Shown here piece by piece: positions 53,257 to 62,415 of a DNA stretch of 64,000 nucleotides (position 1 is its first letter; each line of letters opens with the position of its first letter). The notes beneath the pieces are model-generated. The model had not been told where the DNA came from and made no database searches. It worked only from the letters and a program-made list of their open reading frames with translations. The position numbers were made by a program, and so were the translations under genes. The stretch covers positions 1 to 64,000 of the forward strand of contig NZ_WXVV01000007.1 of assembly GCF_013433315.1 (NCBI RefSeq). Direction: 5' to 3'. Source of the stretch: Pseudomonas crudilactis. Lineage in GTDB: Bacteria > Pseudomonadota > Gammaproteobacteria > Pseudomonadales > Pseudomonadaceae.

Positions 53257-54123
53257 ATGGACACGCAACCTCTGATCATCCGCCCGCGCGCCGAAGACGT
53301 CGAAGGCCAGCCGATTCTGCGCCCCTTGCCGTCAGCCAAATGCCGCAGCGTCGGGCCTTTCGTGTTTTTTGATCACATGCTCGAGACGGTTTATCCGACG
53401 GGCAAGGGCATGAATCTCCGACAGCACCCGCACATCGGTCTGTCGACCCTCACGTATTTGTTTGAAGGGCAGCTCCAGCACAAGGACAGCCTTGGCTCCG
53501 ATCAGGTGGTCGGCGCTGGCGACGTCAGCTGGATGACTGCCGGCAGCGCGATTGCGCACGTTGAGCGCACGCCAGAGCCGCTGTGGGAGCAAAGCTTCAC
53601 CATGCACGGTTTGCAAATCTGGCTGGCCTCGCCCAAGGAGCACGAGCAAGGTCCTGGGCATTACAGCCATCACCCGGCGGCGACCTTGCCGGTCAGCGAT
53701 AACCTCGGCGTGCAGATTCGCATGATTGCCGGGTCAGGCTTTTGCCTGGAATCGCCGGTCCCGGTGCTTTCTCCTACGTTGTATGCGGAAGTGAAGATGC
53801 AAACGGCGACCACTTTGCTGATTCCGACCGAGCATGAAGAGCGGGCGGTTTATGTGCTGAGTGGGGATGCGCAGCTGAATGGCGAGGCGATTGAGCCGCA
53901 TGCGTTGGTGTTGTTACCGGCCGGGGAAGAAATGAGCCTGTTTGCCGAAAGTGATGTGCACGCGGTGGTGTTCGGCGGCGCGCCGTTGGACGGGCCTCGG
54001 CGGATCAACTGGAATTTTGTTGCAAGCGATCCGGCGGCGATTGATGAGGCACGGCGCAAATGGGCGGCCGGGGACTGGCCGACTGTGCCGGGGGAAGTTG
54101 AGCGGATTGAATTACCTCGTTAA
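53257..54123 (+). CDS. Pirin-family cupin protein
   Basis: 288 residues from the ATG at 53257. PFVFFDHMLETVYPTGKGMNLRQHPHIGLSTLTYLFEGQLQHKDSLGSDQVVGAGDVSWMTAGSAIAHVERT (in part) is the N-terminal pirin cupin, with the metal-ligand pattern HPHIGL and H..E. The second cupin half follows with MHGLQIWLASPKEHEQG. Pirins bind iron and can act as quercetin-2,3-dioxygenases or as regulators. The exact activity is unknown. A MITE-like repeat starts eight bases after the stop. Confidence 0.92.
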   Translation: MDTQPLIIRPRAEDVEGQPILRPLPSAKCRSVGPFVFFDHMLETVYPTGKGMNLRQHPHIGLSTLTYLFEGQLQHKDSLGSDQVVGAGDVSWMTAGSAIAHVERTPEPLWEQSFTMHGLQIWLASPKEHEQGPGHYSHHPAATLPVSDNLGVQIRMIAGSGFCLESPVPVLSPTLYAEVKMQTATTLLIPTEHEERAVYVLSGDAQLNGEAIEPHALVLLPAGEEMSLFAESDVHAVVFGGAPLDGPRRINWNFVASDPAAIDEARRKWAAGDWPTVPGEVERIELPR

Positions 54124-54130
54124 GCCTTTA

Positions 54131-54308
54131 CCCTCACCCCAGCCCTCTCCCGGAGGGAGAGGGAGCCGACCGAGGTGTCTGGCGTCATACATCGACCTGA
54201 AAAGTCTTGGTGATTATGGATTCACCCCGGGCACTTTCAGGTCGGCGTAATCCCTGAGCATCCCCCAATCAGTCCCCTCTCCCTCTGGGAGAGGGTTAGG
54301 GTGAGGGG
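54131..54308. repeat. MITE-like inverted-repeat element, single copy
   Basis: 178 bp flanked by CCCTCACCCCAGCCCTCTCC and its imperfect inverse (GGGAGAGGGTTAGGGTGAGG). Internal GCCGACCGAGGTGTCTGGCG and ATTATGGATTCACC match the element at 49516-49822, but without the internal duplication. It lies between the convergent pirin and dienelactone hydrolase genes. Confidence 0.85.
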
Positions 54309-54319
54309 CTCTTCGCTTT

Positions 54320-55048
54320 TCAGCCCTTGAACACTTCATCCAGCAAATCATGCATCGACTTGAACGCGCGCTTCGCCGTCTTCGCGTCGTACATCATCTT
54401 GCCCGGCACATTGGCATGCGGATCAGTAAACGAGTGCACCGCACCGCCGTAGCTCAACAACTGCCAATCCACGTTCGCCGCGTTCATCTCGTCTTCAAAC
54501 GCCGGCAACTGCTCCTTCGGCACCAACGGGTCGGAAGCACCATGCAACACCAACACCGAGCCCTTGATGTTCTGCGCATCCGCCGGGTTCGGCGAATCCA
54601 GCGTACCGTGGAACGACACCGCCGCCTTCACCGGCGCCCCCGTGCGAGCCAGATCCAGCGCACAGCAACCACCAAAGCAGAAACCGAACACCGCCAGTTT
54701 CGACGTATCAACCGCCGCTTCGCCTTGCTTCTGCAGTTGATCGAACGCCGCCTGCATACGCTTGCGCAGCAACGCACGGTCATCCTTCAACGGCATCATT
54801 GCCGCGCCAGCCTGGTCAGCATTCTGCGGACGTACAGCTTGACCGTAGACGTCAGCGATCAACACCACGTAGCCCTCGGCCGCGACCGACTTGGCGATCT
54901 CTTCAGCGCCAGCGCTGACACCCATCCAGTTCGGCGCCATCAACAAACCCGGCAGCGCCCCCTTGTGCTCGGCGTCGAACGCCAGACGACCCTCATAAGG
55001 CTGGCCGTCAATCTGATAGACCACGGAACGTACAGTGACTTGGCTCAT
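54320..55048 (-). CDS. Dienelactone hydrolase family protein
   Basis: 242 residues, alpha/beta hydrolase. The nucleophile is Cys in VFGFCFGGCCALDLA (G-x-C-x-G), with Asp in LHGASDPLV and His in YGGAVHSFTDP completing the triad. Such enzymes cleave dienelactones or related esters; in this setting it may have a general detoxifying role. GGAG is upstream of the ATG. Confidence 0.93.
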   Translation of the reverse strand: MSQVTVRSVVYQIDGQPYEGRLAFDAEHKGALPGLLMAPNWMGVSAGAEEIAKSVAAEGYVVLIADVYGQAVRPQNADQAGAAMMPLKDDRALLRKRMQAAFDQLQKQGEAAVDTSKLAVFGFCFGGCCALDLARTGAPVKAAVSFHGTLDSPNPADAQNIKGSVLVLHGASDPLVPKEQLPAFEDEMNAANVDWQLLSYGGAVHSFTDPHANVPGKMMYDAKTAKRAFKSMHDLLDEVFKG

Positions 55049-55081
55049 TTCTGACTCCAGATTGGTTAAACACCAGAATGA

Positions 55082-55105
55082 AAAAACCCGCCGAAGCGGG
55101 TTTTT
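55082..55105 (-). terminator. Terminator of htpG
   Basis: AAAAACCCGC (55082-55091) pairs with GCGGGTTTTT (55096-55105); on the minus strand the stem is followed by T residues. It is 12 bp after the htpG stop. Confidence 0.92.
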
Positions 55106-55116
55106 CTACGACTTGG

Positions 55117-57021
55117 TTAAACCGACAGTTCAACCAGCAGCTTGTTCAGACGGCGCACATACGCGGCCGGATCTTTCAAGCTGTCGCCAGCAGCCAGGGC
55201 TGCCTGATCGAAGAGAATGTGCGACAGATCGCCAAAACGCTCTTCGCTCTGCTCGCCATCGAGTTTCTCGATCAGCGGGTGGCTCGGGTTGAATTCGAAG
55301 ATCGGCTTGGAATCCGGAACCTTCTGCCCGCTGGCTTCGAGGATCTGGCGCATTTGCAGACCCAAGTCCTGCTCGCCGATGGCCAGAATCGCCGGCGAAT
55401 CGGTCAGACGATGCGATACGCGAACTTCAGCCACGGAATCGCCCAGCGCGGTTTTCAGACGCTCAACCAGACCTTCTTTGGACTTGGCGACTTCTTCCGC
55501 GGCTTTCTTGTCCTCTTCCGAGTCCAGGTTGCCCAGATCGAGGTCACCACGTGCCACGTCGACAAAGGTCTTGCCGTCGAACTCGCTGAGGTAGCTCATC
55601 AGCCACTCGTCGATACGGTCGGTCAGCAGCAGCACTTCGATGCCTTTCTTGCGGAAGACTTCCAGGTGCGGGCTGTTCTTGACCTGCGCGTAGGTTTCGC
55701 CGGTGAGGTAGTAGATCTTGTCCTGACCTTCCTTGGCGCGCGCCAGGTAGTCGGCCAGACCGACGATCTGCTCGCCGTCGTCGCCATTGGTCGATGCGAA
55801 ACGCAGCAGACCGGCAATTTTTTCTTTGTTGGCGAAGTCTTCAGCCGGGCCTTCTTTCATGACCTGACCGAAATTCTTCCAGAAGCCTTTGTATTGCTCA
55901 GGCTCGTTTTTCGCCAGTTTTTCCAGCATGTCGAGCACGCGTTTGGTCAGCGCGGTCTTCATCGAATCGATGATCGGGTCTTTCTGCAGGATCTCGCGCG
56001 ACACGTTCAGCGACAGGTCGTTGGAGTCGACCACGCCTTTGATGAAGCGCAGGTACAGCGGCAGGAACGACTCGGCCTGATCCATCACGAACACACGCTG
56101 CACGTAAAGCTTCAGGCCCTTCGGCGCTTCACGCTGGTACAGGTCGAACGGTGCGCGGGCCGGCACGTATAGCAGCGAGCTGTATTCGAGCTTGCCTTCG
56201 ACTTTGTTGTGGCTCCAGGCCAGCGGGTTTTCAAAGTCGTGAGCGATGTGTTTGTAGAACTCCTGGTATTCCTCGTCCTTCACTTCAGTGCGAGGGCGAG
56301 TCCACAGGGCGCTGGCGCGGTTGACGGTTTCCCATTCAACGGCAGGAGCCTCTTCGCCTTCGGCAGCAGCCGCTTCTTTCGGCAACTCGATCGGCAGCGC
56401 GATGTGGTCGGAGTACTTCTTGATGATGTTGCGCAGACGCCAGCCATCAGCAAACTCGTCTTCCGCGGCTTTCAGGTGCAGAACGATGCGGGTGCCGCGT
56501 TCCGGTTTTTCGATGGTGGCGACTTCGAACTCGCCCTCGCCTTTCGACGACCAGTGCACGCCTTCGCTGGCCGGAGTGCCGGCGCGGCGGGAGTACACAT
56601 CAACCTGGTCGGCAACGATGAAGGCAGAGTAGAAGCCGACACCGAACTGGCCGATCAGGTGTGAATCCTTTTTCTGATCGCCCGAAAGATTCTTCATGAA
56701 ATCCGCGGTGCCGGATTTGGCGATGGTCCCCAGGTGGGTGATCACATCGTCACGGTTCATGCCGATACCGTTGTCTTCGAGGGTGACGGTTTTGGCGTCC
56801 TTGTCGAAGCTCACACGGATTTTCAGATCAGCGCCACCCTCGAGCAACTCTGGCTTGGCCAGGGCTTCGAAGCGCAGCTTGTCGACAGCGTCAGAGGCGT
56901 TCGAGATCAATTCGCGAAGGAAGATTTCCTTGTTGGAATACAGCGAATGGATCATGAGGTGCAGCAGCTGCTTTACCTCGGTCTGGAAGCCCAGGGTTTC
57001 CTTTTGAGTTTCCACACTCAT
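55117..57021 (-). CDS. htpG: Chaperone HtpG (bacterial Hsp90)
   Basis: 634 residues from the ATG at 57021 (GGAG ten bases upstream; earlier in-frame starts give a poor spacing). N-terminal ATPase with [32 protein letters not shown] and [14 protein letters not shown]. The middle domain includes [18 protein letters not shown], and the C-terminal dimer domain ends in [10 protein letters not shown]. It uses ATP to help late folding steps. No sigma-32 promoter was identified by eye. Confidence 0.97.
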   Translation of the reverse strand: MSVETQKETLGFQTEVKQLLHLMIHSLYSNKEIFLRELISNASDAVDKLRFEALAKPELLEGGADLKIRVSFDKDAKTVTLEDNGIGMNRDDVITHLGTIAKSGTADFMKNLSGDQKKDSHLIGQFGVGFYSAFIVADQVDVYSRRAGTPASEGVHWSSKGEGEFEVATIEKPERGTRIVLHLKAAEDEFADGWRLRNIIKKYSDHIALPIELPKEAAAAEGEEAPAVEWETVNRASALWTRPRTEVKDEEYQEFYKHIAHDFENPLAWSHNKVEGKLEYSSLLYVPARAPFDLYQREAPKGLKLYVQRVFVMDQAESFLPLYLRFIKGVVDSNDLSLNVSREILQKDPIIDSMKTALTKRVLDMLEKLAKNEPEQYKGFWKNFGQVMKEGPAEDFANKEKIAGLLRFASTNGDDGEQIVGLADYLARAKEGQDKIYYLTGETYAQVKNSPHLEVFRKKGIEVLLLTDRIDEWLMSYLSEFDGKTFVDVARGDLDLGNLDSEEDKKAAEEVAKSKEGLVERLKTALGDSVAEVRVSHRLTDSPAILAIGEQDLGLQMRQILEASGQKVPDSKPIFEFNPSHPLIEKLDGEQSEERFGDLSHILFDQAALAAGDSLKDPAAYVRRLNKLLVELSV

Positions 57022-57103
57022 GGTCATCAAACTCCAATCAGATGGCAGTGGCCGCGACCCGAAATGGTCGGCGGCGGGTTGTCTTGTGAGTTTGGGGCGC
57101 TGT

Positions 57104-57556
57104 TCAGGATTTCAAGGGCTCATCGATTTTGAAGTGCGCACGAGCGGTGGCAATCGGTTCGCCTTCGGTACTTTGCCAGGCAGTGATCGCGACGTTGGCG
57201 ACGCGGCGGCCCTGGCGGCAGACCTGACACTTGGCCCAGGTATCGCGGAATTGCCCGGCGCGCAGGTAATCGAGGGAAAAATCGATAATCTTCGGCACAC
57301 CGGGCGCACCGGTGAAAATCAACAGATGCAGGGCGGCGCCCAGTTCCATGAATCCGGCGATCACCCCGCCATGGATCGCCGGCAATAAAGGGTTACCAAT
57401 GTTGTCCTTGTTCGCCGGCAGCTTGAACAGCAGGTCATCACCGACTCGCGAGCATTCAATGCCGATCAGCCCGGCGTAGGGAATCAACTGCAACAGCGGC
57501 GCGTAGTCGCCCTGAGCGTGAGCCTGCTGCAACTGCTGCTTCAGGTCGTCACTCAT
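57104..57556 (-). CDS. PaaI-family thioesterase, second of a pair
   Basis: 150 residues, hotdog fold. The motif [19 protein letters not shown] carries the Gly-Gly and acidic residue of PaaI thioesterases. The active Asp/Glu region and [14 protein letters not shown] agree. The start overlaps the preceding thioesterase by four bases. Acyl-CoA substrate unknown. About one third of the sequence matches its neighbour by eye. Confidence 0.9.
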   Translation of the reverse strand: MSDDLKQQLQQAHAQGDYAPLLQLIPYAGLIGIECSRVGDDLLFKLPANKDNIGNPLLPAIHGGVIAGFMELGAALHLLIFTGAPGVPKIIDFSLDYLRAGQFRDTWAKCQVCRQGRRVANVAITAWQSTEGEPIATARAHFKIDEPLKS

Positions 57557-58029
57557 TGCCCTTCTCCTTTGATTACGCCGCCAAAGCCTTTGGTGCCTTT
57601 GAGGCCCTTGCCCATGCGCATGAACGTACCGACCACATGGGCGATGGGCTGCTCGGGGTCATCTTGGTAAGCGAAGCCACGGGCAAAGATCACATCGGTG
57701 GTTACGCGGTAGCACTGGGCGAATCCGTACACCGCTTTGTTCGGCTCGGCGGCGTGCATGTAATCGATGCGCAGGTCGAGGGTCGGGCAGACCTCGAACT
57801 CCGGCAGCACGCACAACGTCGACATGCCACAGGCGGTGTCCATCAACGCCGTAATCGCGCCGCCATGGATCACGCCGGTTTCCGGGTTACCGACTATTTG
57901 CGGGCTGTACGGCAAGATTACGGTGAGCCCTTCACTTGAGGCGCTATGCACCTGCAAACCCAGTACCTGACAGTGACGCAACGCCGATAAAAATCGCGTT
58001 GCACGCTCAAAAACGCTGTTCTCGGCCAT
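57553..58029 (-). CDS. PaaI-family thioesterase, first of a pair
   Basis: 158 residues from the ATG at 58029. Hotdog fold with VIHGGAITALMDTACGMSTLCVL, the PaaI signature, then CPTLDLRIDYMHAAEP. It has the extra C-terminal helix (GTFMRMGKGLKGTKGFGG). It is probably a heteromeric or sequential partner of the overlapping second thioesterase. Divergent from the small lipoprotein gene. Confidence 0.9.
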   Translation of the reverse strand: MAENSVFERATRFLSALRHCQVLGLQVHSASSEGLTVILPYSPQIVGNPETGVIHGGAITALMDTACGMSTLCVLPEFEVCPTLDLRIDYMHAAEPNKAVYGFAQCYRVTTDVIFARGFAYQDDPEQPIAHVVGTFMRMGKGLKGTKGFGGVIKGEGQ

Positions 58030-58187
58030 TTGATAATTACTCTCGTTAGAGCCTTTTGCCAGTAGCAAGCAAAACAGCAAAAGTTCCGTGTAAAAACAAA
58101 CTTATATATCTGAAAGAAATGAGGAACTTAACCTGTAGCGCCGAGTTCTTAAGGCCAGTAGTTATTTTCCATAAGGAGAAACACCCC

Positions 58188-58424
58188 ATGCGTAAGACTT
58201 TTGCTATTGCCTTGATGTTGACCGCTTCCCTCGGTCTCGCTGCCTGCGATAAAAAATCCGAGGACAAAGCTCAAGATGCCAACCAACATGCTGAACAAGC
58301 TCAGCAAGACATGAACAAAGCTCAGGATAAAGTGAACGACGCTGCGAAAGAAAACGCCGAAGCTGCCAAAGCTCAGGCTGAATCGAACGCCGCTGCTCAA
58401 GAAGAAGCTGCCAAGAAGCAATAA
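58188..58424 (+). CDS. Small Ala/Lys-rich lipoprotein
   Basis: 78 residues. AAGGAG lies nine bases before the ATG. Lipoprotein signal ending in LGLAAC (Cys about 19). The mature part (DKKSEDKAQDANQHAEQAQQDMNKAQDKVNDAAKENAEAAKAQ, in part) is an Ala/Lys/Gln-rich alpha-helical heptad repeat, likely a coiled coil, like the Lpp/OprI-type outer-membrane lipoproteins but lacking the C-terminal lysine motif. Role unknown. A terminator follows. Confidence 0.85.
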   Translation: MRKTFAIALMLTASLGLAACDKKSEDKAQDANQHAEQAQQDMNKAQDKVNDAAKENAEAAKAQAESNAAAQEEAAKKQ

Positions 58425-58444
58425 TTCGCTTTTTGCTGCAGAAA

Positions 58445-58476
58445 AAAGAAAACCCGCCAAGTGCGGGTTTTCTTTT
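58445..58476 (+). terminator. Terminator after the small lipoprotein gene
   Basis: AAAGAAAACCCGC (58445-58457) pairs with GCGGGTTTTCTTT (58463-58475), a T-rich 3' side. Confidence 0.9.
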
Positions 58477-58502
58477 GCCTGTCATTTAGCGCCAGGCTCT
58501 CC

Positions 58503-58904
58503 TTAGAGCAAGACAGTTCTAAAAGTCGGACTAATCATCAGTAACAGCGAGCACAGTACGCCAACTACCCAAACCAGGCTGCGCAGCTTGGGCTGGTCGG
58601 CCAGATAGAGCCACAAGTAGAGGATCCGCGCGATAACAAAAACGATTGCCAATGTATCGATCAGCCATCCTGCCGTTTGAGTGGTGTGCGCCATCAACAC
58701 ACCGACCGCAAACAACATGAACGCTTCAATCGTATTCTGATGCGCCGCCAGCGCTCGCGCGCCGTAACCGGTCAGTTGCGCTTGTTGCTGGCGCGGCAAG
58801 TGGTTGTTGTAACCGCCCTGTTCTTTCATCGCCTTGCCCACCGGCATACGCGCGATATAAATCAACAGCGCAGTGATAAACACACACCAGAACGGAATAC
58901 TCAT
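58503..58904 (-). CDS. MAPEG-family membrane protein
   Basis: 133 residues from the ATG at 58904, seven bases from GAGG. Four membrane helices with LTGYGARALAAHQNTIEAFMLFAVGVLMAH, the glutathione-dependent MAPEG signature (R..A..N..E). Bacterial members are glutathione transferase/peroxidase-like or of unknown role. Its start overlaps the DUF599 stop by one base. Confidence 0.9.
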   Translation of the reverse strand: MSIPFWCVFITALLIYIARMPVGKAMKEQGGYNNHLPRQQQAQLTGYGARALAAHQNTIEAFMLFAVGVLMAHTTQTAGWLIDTLAIVFVIARILYLWLYLADQPKLRSLVWVVGVLCSLLLMISPTFRTVLL

Positions 58905-59641
58905 CAAGCGACCTCTTTGTTTGTTTCGGGAAGGGGGGCTTCTGTAGGGGTATAGACCATGACATCGAGAACGTCGGAATGAAACTCGCGGCGGTACAAG
59001 ACCAATACCACACCGGCGCTCATCAGCATGAACAGCCACGGGCTGACGAACCACGCCAGCATGGTCATGCCGAAGTAGTAAGAGCGCAGCCCGAAGTTGA
59101 ACTGGTTGGCCGCCATCGAAATCACCCGCGCCGCCCGCGCAGCGAACGCCTTGCGCTCCTGTTCGGAAACATGTCGCTCACCGATCATTGGCGCCGAGCC
59201 AACCAACACGGCCGCGAAGTTGTACTGACGCATGCACCAACTGAAGGTGAAGAAGGCATAGACGAACACCATCGCCAGACACAGCAACTTGATTTCCGAC
59301 ATGCCCTGCGACGCCTGCTGCACCATCGGGATGTCTGCCAGCAACGACACCGCCCGCTCGGATGCACCGAGCACGGTAAGAATACCGGCGAGGATGATCA
59401 GCGTGCTGGAAGCGAAGAAGGAGGCATTGCGTTCCAGATTGCCGATCACACTGGCATCGGCAATGCGGTTGTCGCGCAGCAGCATGCGGCGCATCCAGTC
59501 TTCACGGTACAAGTGCAGCACGCTGGCCAGGCACGCTGTATCGCGCCCCTTCCAGGAGGCATAACGGGTATAACCGCCCCAGCAGATGACAAACCAGATG
59601 GCGGCGAGCAAGTGAATCAGGTTGGCTTGGATGAACGACAT
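58904..59641 (-). CDS. DUF599 membrane protein
   Basis: 245 residues from the ATG at 59641. Membrane helices at both ends and in the middle (NLIHLLAAIWFVICWGGYTRYA, SFFASSTLIILAGILTVLGA, KLLCLAMVFVYAFFTFSWCMRQYNF). The segment FGLRSYYFGMTMLAWFVSPWLFMLMS near the end fits DUF599. Function unknown. A REP pair starts 33 bp upstream, leaving little room for a promoter outside it. Confidence 0.9.
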   Translation of the reverse strand: MSFIQANLIHLLAAIWFVICWGGYTRYASWKGRDTACLASVLHLYREDWMRRMLLRDNRIADASVIGNLERNASFFASSTLIILAGILTVLGASERAVSLLADIPMVQQASQGMSEIKLLCLAMVFVYAFFTFSWCMRQYNFAAVLVGSAPMIGERHVSEQERKAFAARAARVISMAANQFNFGLRSYYFGMTMLAWFVSPWLFMLMSAGVVLVLYRREFHSDVLDVMVYTPTEAPLPETNKEVA

Positions 59642-59673
59642 GCAATTCCTTGTGAGATGCGGATGCTGTACCT

Positions 59674-59762
59674 GTAGGAGTGAGCCTGCTCGCGATAGCG
59701 GTGTGTCAGCCGTCATCAATGTTGCGCGATACGCCGCTTTCGCGAGCAGGCTCGCTCCCACA
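59674..59762. repeat. REP inverted pair
   Basis: GTAGGAGTGAGCCTGCTCGC (from 59674) and TCGCGAGCAGGCTCGCTCCC (to 59762) differ at a few bases, joining the two REP subtypes of the window in one pair. Confidence 0.88.
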
Positions 59763-59825
59763 TTGAGATTTCGGCAATCCTTCGACGTTAGCCTAGGGAA
59801 AAAGACACTGCCTGACGCACATAAA

Positions 59826-59857
59826 AAATGCCCCGTATCGATTGATACGGGGCATTT
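59826..59857 (-). terminator. Terminator of brnQ
   Basis: AAATGCCCCGTATC (59826-59839) pairs with GATACGGGGCATTT (59844-59857), and the minus strand then continues with a run of T. A second hairpin GACCCGC/GCGGGTC at 59874-59892 lies closer to the stop. Confidence 0.92.
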
Positions 59858-59900
59858 CTGTTTAAACGTTGAAGACCCGCTTTTGGCGGGTCAGACAACG

Positions 59901-61214
59901 TCAGGCAACGGCTTCGCTGCGCTTGCCCAGCAGGCGATCGCAAACCACCGCGACCACCAAGGTCATCACGCACGGCACCAGCCATGCCAGGCCCTGCTCG
60001 CTCAGCGGCAGGTGCGACAGTTGCGATGGCATCCAGCCGGCCAGACCAGCGCCTTTCAGCGCGTCGATGGTGCCGAACACGAACGACACCAGCATCACCG
60101 GGCCGAGAATCCGGCCGTGCTCATGCCAGAAGTCTTTGCAGAAGCTGAGCGCCACCAGCACGATGCACGGCGGATAGATCGCGGTCAGCACCGGGATCGA
60201 GAAAGCAATCAGCTTGGTCAGGCCCAGGTTGGACACCAGCAGCGAGAACGCCGCCAGAATGATCACCAGGGTCTTGTAGGACAGTGGCAACACACGGCTG
60301 AAGTATTCGGCACAGGCACAAGTCAGACCGACCGCCGTCACCAGACACGCCAGCGAGATCAGCACCGCGAGGAAACCGCTGCCCAGCGAACCGAAGGTGT
60401 GTTGCACATACGCATGCAATACCGCCGCGCCGTTGGTCGCGCCTGCTGCCACTTCGTGACTGCCGGAACCGAGGCGGAACAGGCTGACGTACACCAGCGC
60501 CAGACCGACACCGGCAATCAGGCCGGCGATGATCGCGTAACGGGTGATCAGCGCCGGCGACTCGACGCCACGGGAGCGGATCGCGTTAACGATGACGATG
60601 CCGAACACCAGTGCACCCAGGGTATCCATGGTCAGGTAACCATTGATGAACCCTTGAGAGAACGGTGCCGCCACGTATTCCGGCGTGCCGTGGCCGATGT
60701 CACCCGCAGGCAAGGCGAATGCAGCGATACCCAGCACTGCCAGCGCGATGATTTTCAACGGCGCGAGGAAGCGGCCAACAGTGTCCAGCAAACGCCCTGG
60801 GTAGAGCGAGATGAAGAACACCAGCAGGAAGTACACCGAACTGTAGAGGAACAGCGCCAGCGGGCTTTCGCCGGTCAGCGGCGCCAGACCCACTTCAAAC
60901 GATACGGTCGCGGTACGCGGGGTGGCGAACAACGGGCCGACCGCCAGATAGCACGCCGCCGCCAGAATGCCGCCAGCGATCTTGCCGATCGGGCTGCTCA
61001 GCGCATCCATTGCCCCACCGACCTTGGCCAGTGCAACGACGGTGATCACCGGCAGACCGACCGCAGTGATCAGGAAGCCCAGCGCGGCCATCCAGACGTG
61101 AGGTCCGGCCTGCAAGCCAACGATCGGCGGGAAAATGATGTTTCCAGCCCCAACGAACAGGGCAAATGTCATAAAGCCAAGTGCCAGGATGTCCTGACCT
61201 TTCAAAACTTTCAT
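59901..61214 (-). CDS. brnQ: Branched-chain amino acid transporter BrnQ/BraB
   Basis: 437 residues, about 12 membrane helices. [29 protein letters not shown] at the N-terminus is the LIVCS-family signature, and [22 protein letters not shown] is typical. It imports leucine, isoleucine and valine with sodium. In P. aeruginosa the gene next to sucD is called braB; the same position here makes that the better local name. The ATG lacks a clear ribosome site. Confidence 0.95.
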   Translation of the reverse strand: MKVLKGQDILALGFMTFALFVGAGNIIFPPIVGLQAGPHVWMAALGFLITAVGLPVITVVALAKVGGAMDALSSPIGKIAGGILAAACYLAVGPLFATPRTATVSFEVGLAPLTGESPLALFLYSSVYFLLVFFISLYPGRLLDTVGRFLAPLKIIALAVLGIAAFALPAGDIGHGTPEYVAAPFSQGFINGYLTMDTLGALVFGIVIVNAIRSRGVESPALITRYAIIAGLIAGVGLALVYVSLFRLGSGSHEVAAGATNGAAVLHAYVQHTFGSLGSGFLAVLISLACLVTAVGLTCACAEYFSRVLPLSYKTLVIILAAFSLLVSNLGLTKLIAFSIPVLTAIYPPCIVLVALSFCKDFWHEHGRILGPVMLVSFVFGTIDALKGAGLAGWMPSQLSHLPLSEQGLAWLVPCVMTLVVAVVCDRLLGKRSEAVA

Positions 61215-61405
61215 TAAGGTAATACCACACTACTGAATCGGAATTTAGAGGGGGATTGCCCTGTGTAATTAGGGAAATGCTGTCGATCCGTATGGGACTG
61301 ACCCTTAAAGCGCGTTGCATGCCTTGTGGGCGGCAGACGCAAAAATGGCTGCTAGCCTAACGAATTTGGCTTACAAACGCACTGTTAGAGGGCGAACTAT
61401 CCGAT

Positions 61406-61431
61406 ACGCGACGTTTCCGTGTCGCGTTTTT
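61406..61431 (+). terminator. Orphan terminator-like hairpin
   Basis: ACGCGAC (61406-61412) pairs with GTCGCGT (61421-61427), followed by five T residues on the plus strand, where no gene ends. It may mark the 3' end of an unannotated small RNA. Confidence 0.55.
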
Positions 61432-61479
61432 GCATGTAATTGGGGGCAAGCCTATAAATCAGCGAATGCCAGAAACGAC

Positions 61480-61503
61480 AAAGGCCACCCGAAGGTGGCC
61501 TTT
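61480..61503 (-). terminator. Terminator of sucC-sucD
   Basis: AAAGGCCACC (61480-61489) pairs with GGTGGCCTTT (61494-61503), 31 bp past the sucD stop. Confidence 0.85.
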
Positions 61504-61533
61504 GTTTGGTGAAGCGTCAGCTAAGCGCGAGGC

Positions 61534-62415
61534 TTACTTGACAGCCCAACCGGTCAGCTCGGCCAGGGCCTTGCCGATGTCTGCCAGCGAACGCACGGTT
61601 TTAACGCCTGCGTCTTGCAGCGCAGCGAATTTCTCGTCTGCAGTGCCTTTGCCGCCAGAGATGATTGCGCCAGCATGGCCCATGCGCTTGCCCGGAGGAG
61701 CAGTCACACCAGCGATGTAGGAAACAACCGGCTTGGTCACGTGTGCCTTGATGTAGGCAGCCGCTTCTTCTTCAGCCGAACCGCCGATCTCACCGATCAT
61801 CACGATCGCTTCGGTCTTCGGGTCTTCCTGGAACAGCTTCAGGATGTCGATGAAGTTCGAACCCGGGATCGGGTCACCACCGATGCCGACGCAAGTCGAC
61901 TGACCGAAACCGGCGTCAGTAGTCTGCTTCACAGCTTCGTAGGTCAGGGTGCCGGAACGCGAAACGATACCGACCTTGCCTGGCAAGTGAATGTGACCTG
62001 GCATGATGCCGATCTTGCACTCGCCCGGAGTGATAACGCCTGGGCAGTTAGGGCCGATCAGGACTACGCCCAGCTCGTCGCACTTAACTTTAGCGTCCAG
62101 CATGTCCAGGGTAGGAATGCCTTCGGTGATGCAAACGATCAGCTTGATGCCGCCGAATGCCGCTTCCAGGATCGAATCTTTGCAGAAAGGAGCCGGAACG
62201 TAGATAACGGAGGCGGTAGCGCCAGTGGCTTCTACTGCATCTTTGACGGTGTTGAACACTGGCAGACCCAGGTGCTCGGTGCCGCCTTTGCCAGGCGTTA
62301 CGCCACCAACCATCTTGGTGCCGTATTCGATGGCTTGCTGGGTGTGGAAACTACCTTGCGAACCGGTAATACCCTGGCAGATAACTTTGGTGTCTTTATT
62401 GATCAGGACGCTCAT
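61534..62415 (-). CDS. sucD: Succinyl-CoA synthetase subunit alpha SucD
   Basis: 293 residues. [35 protein letters not shown] at the N-terminus binds CoA, and the phosphohistidine is in [16 protein letters not shown] near residue 245. It forms the alpha/beta complex with SucC for the substrate-level phosphorylation step of the TCA cycle. GGAGGG precedes the start, which overlaps the sucC stop by one base. Confidence 0.97.
   Translation of the reverse strand: MSVLINKDTKVICQGITGSQGSFHTQQAIEYGTKMVGGVTPGKGGTEHLGLPVFNTVKDAVEATGATASVIYVPAPFCKDSILEAAFGGIKLIVCITEGIPTLDMLDAKVKCDELGVVLIGPNCPGVITPGECKIGIMPGHIHLPGKVGIVSRSGTLTYEAVKQTTDAGFGQSTCVGIGGDPIPGSNFIDILKLFQEDPKTEAIVMIGEIGGSAEEEAAAYIKAHVTKPVVSYIAGVTAPPGKRMGHAGAIISGGKGTADEKFAALQDAGVKTVRSLADIGKALAELTGWAVK

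Larger units (their letters stand above)
61215..61533. other. Intergenic region between brnQ and sucD; possible small RNA
   Basis: 319 bp. Besides the sucD terminator at 61480-61503, a plus-strand terminator-like hairpin is present at 61406-61431 with no annotated plus gene upstream. A small untranslated transcript reading rightward is possible. No coding sequence with a ribosome site was found. Confidence 0.45.

Noticed and set aside
11679..59762. A CRISPR array made by the scattered repeats
   Set aside because: The repeats are REP pairs in intergenic gaps, thousands of bases apart, not regularly spaced, and there are no cas genes.
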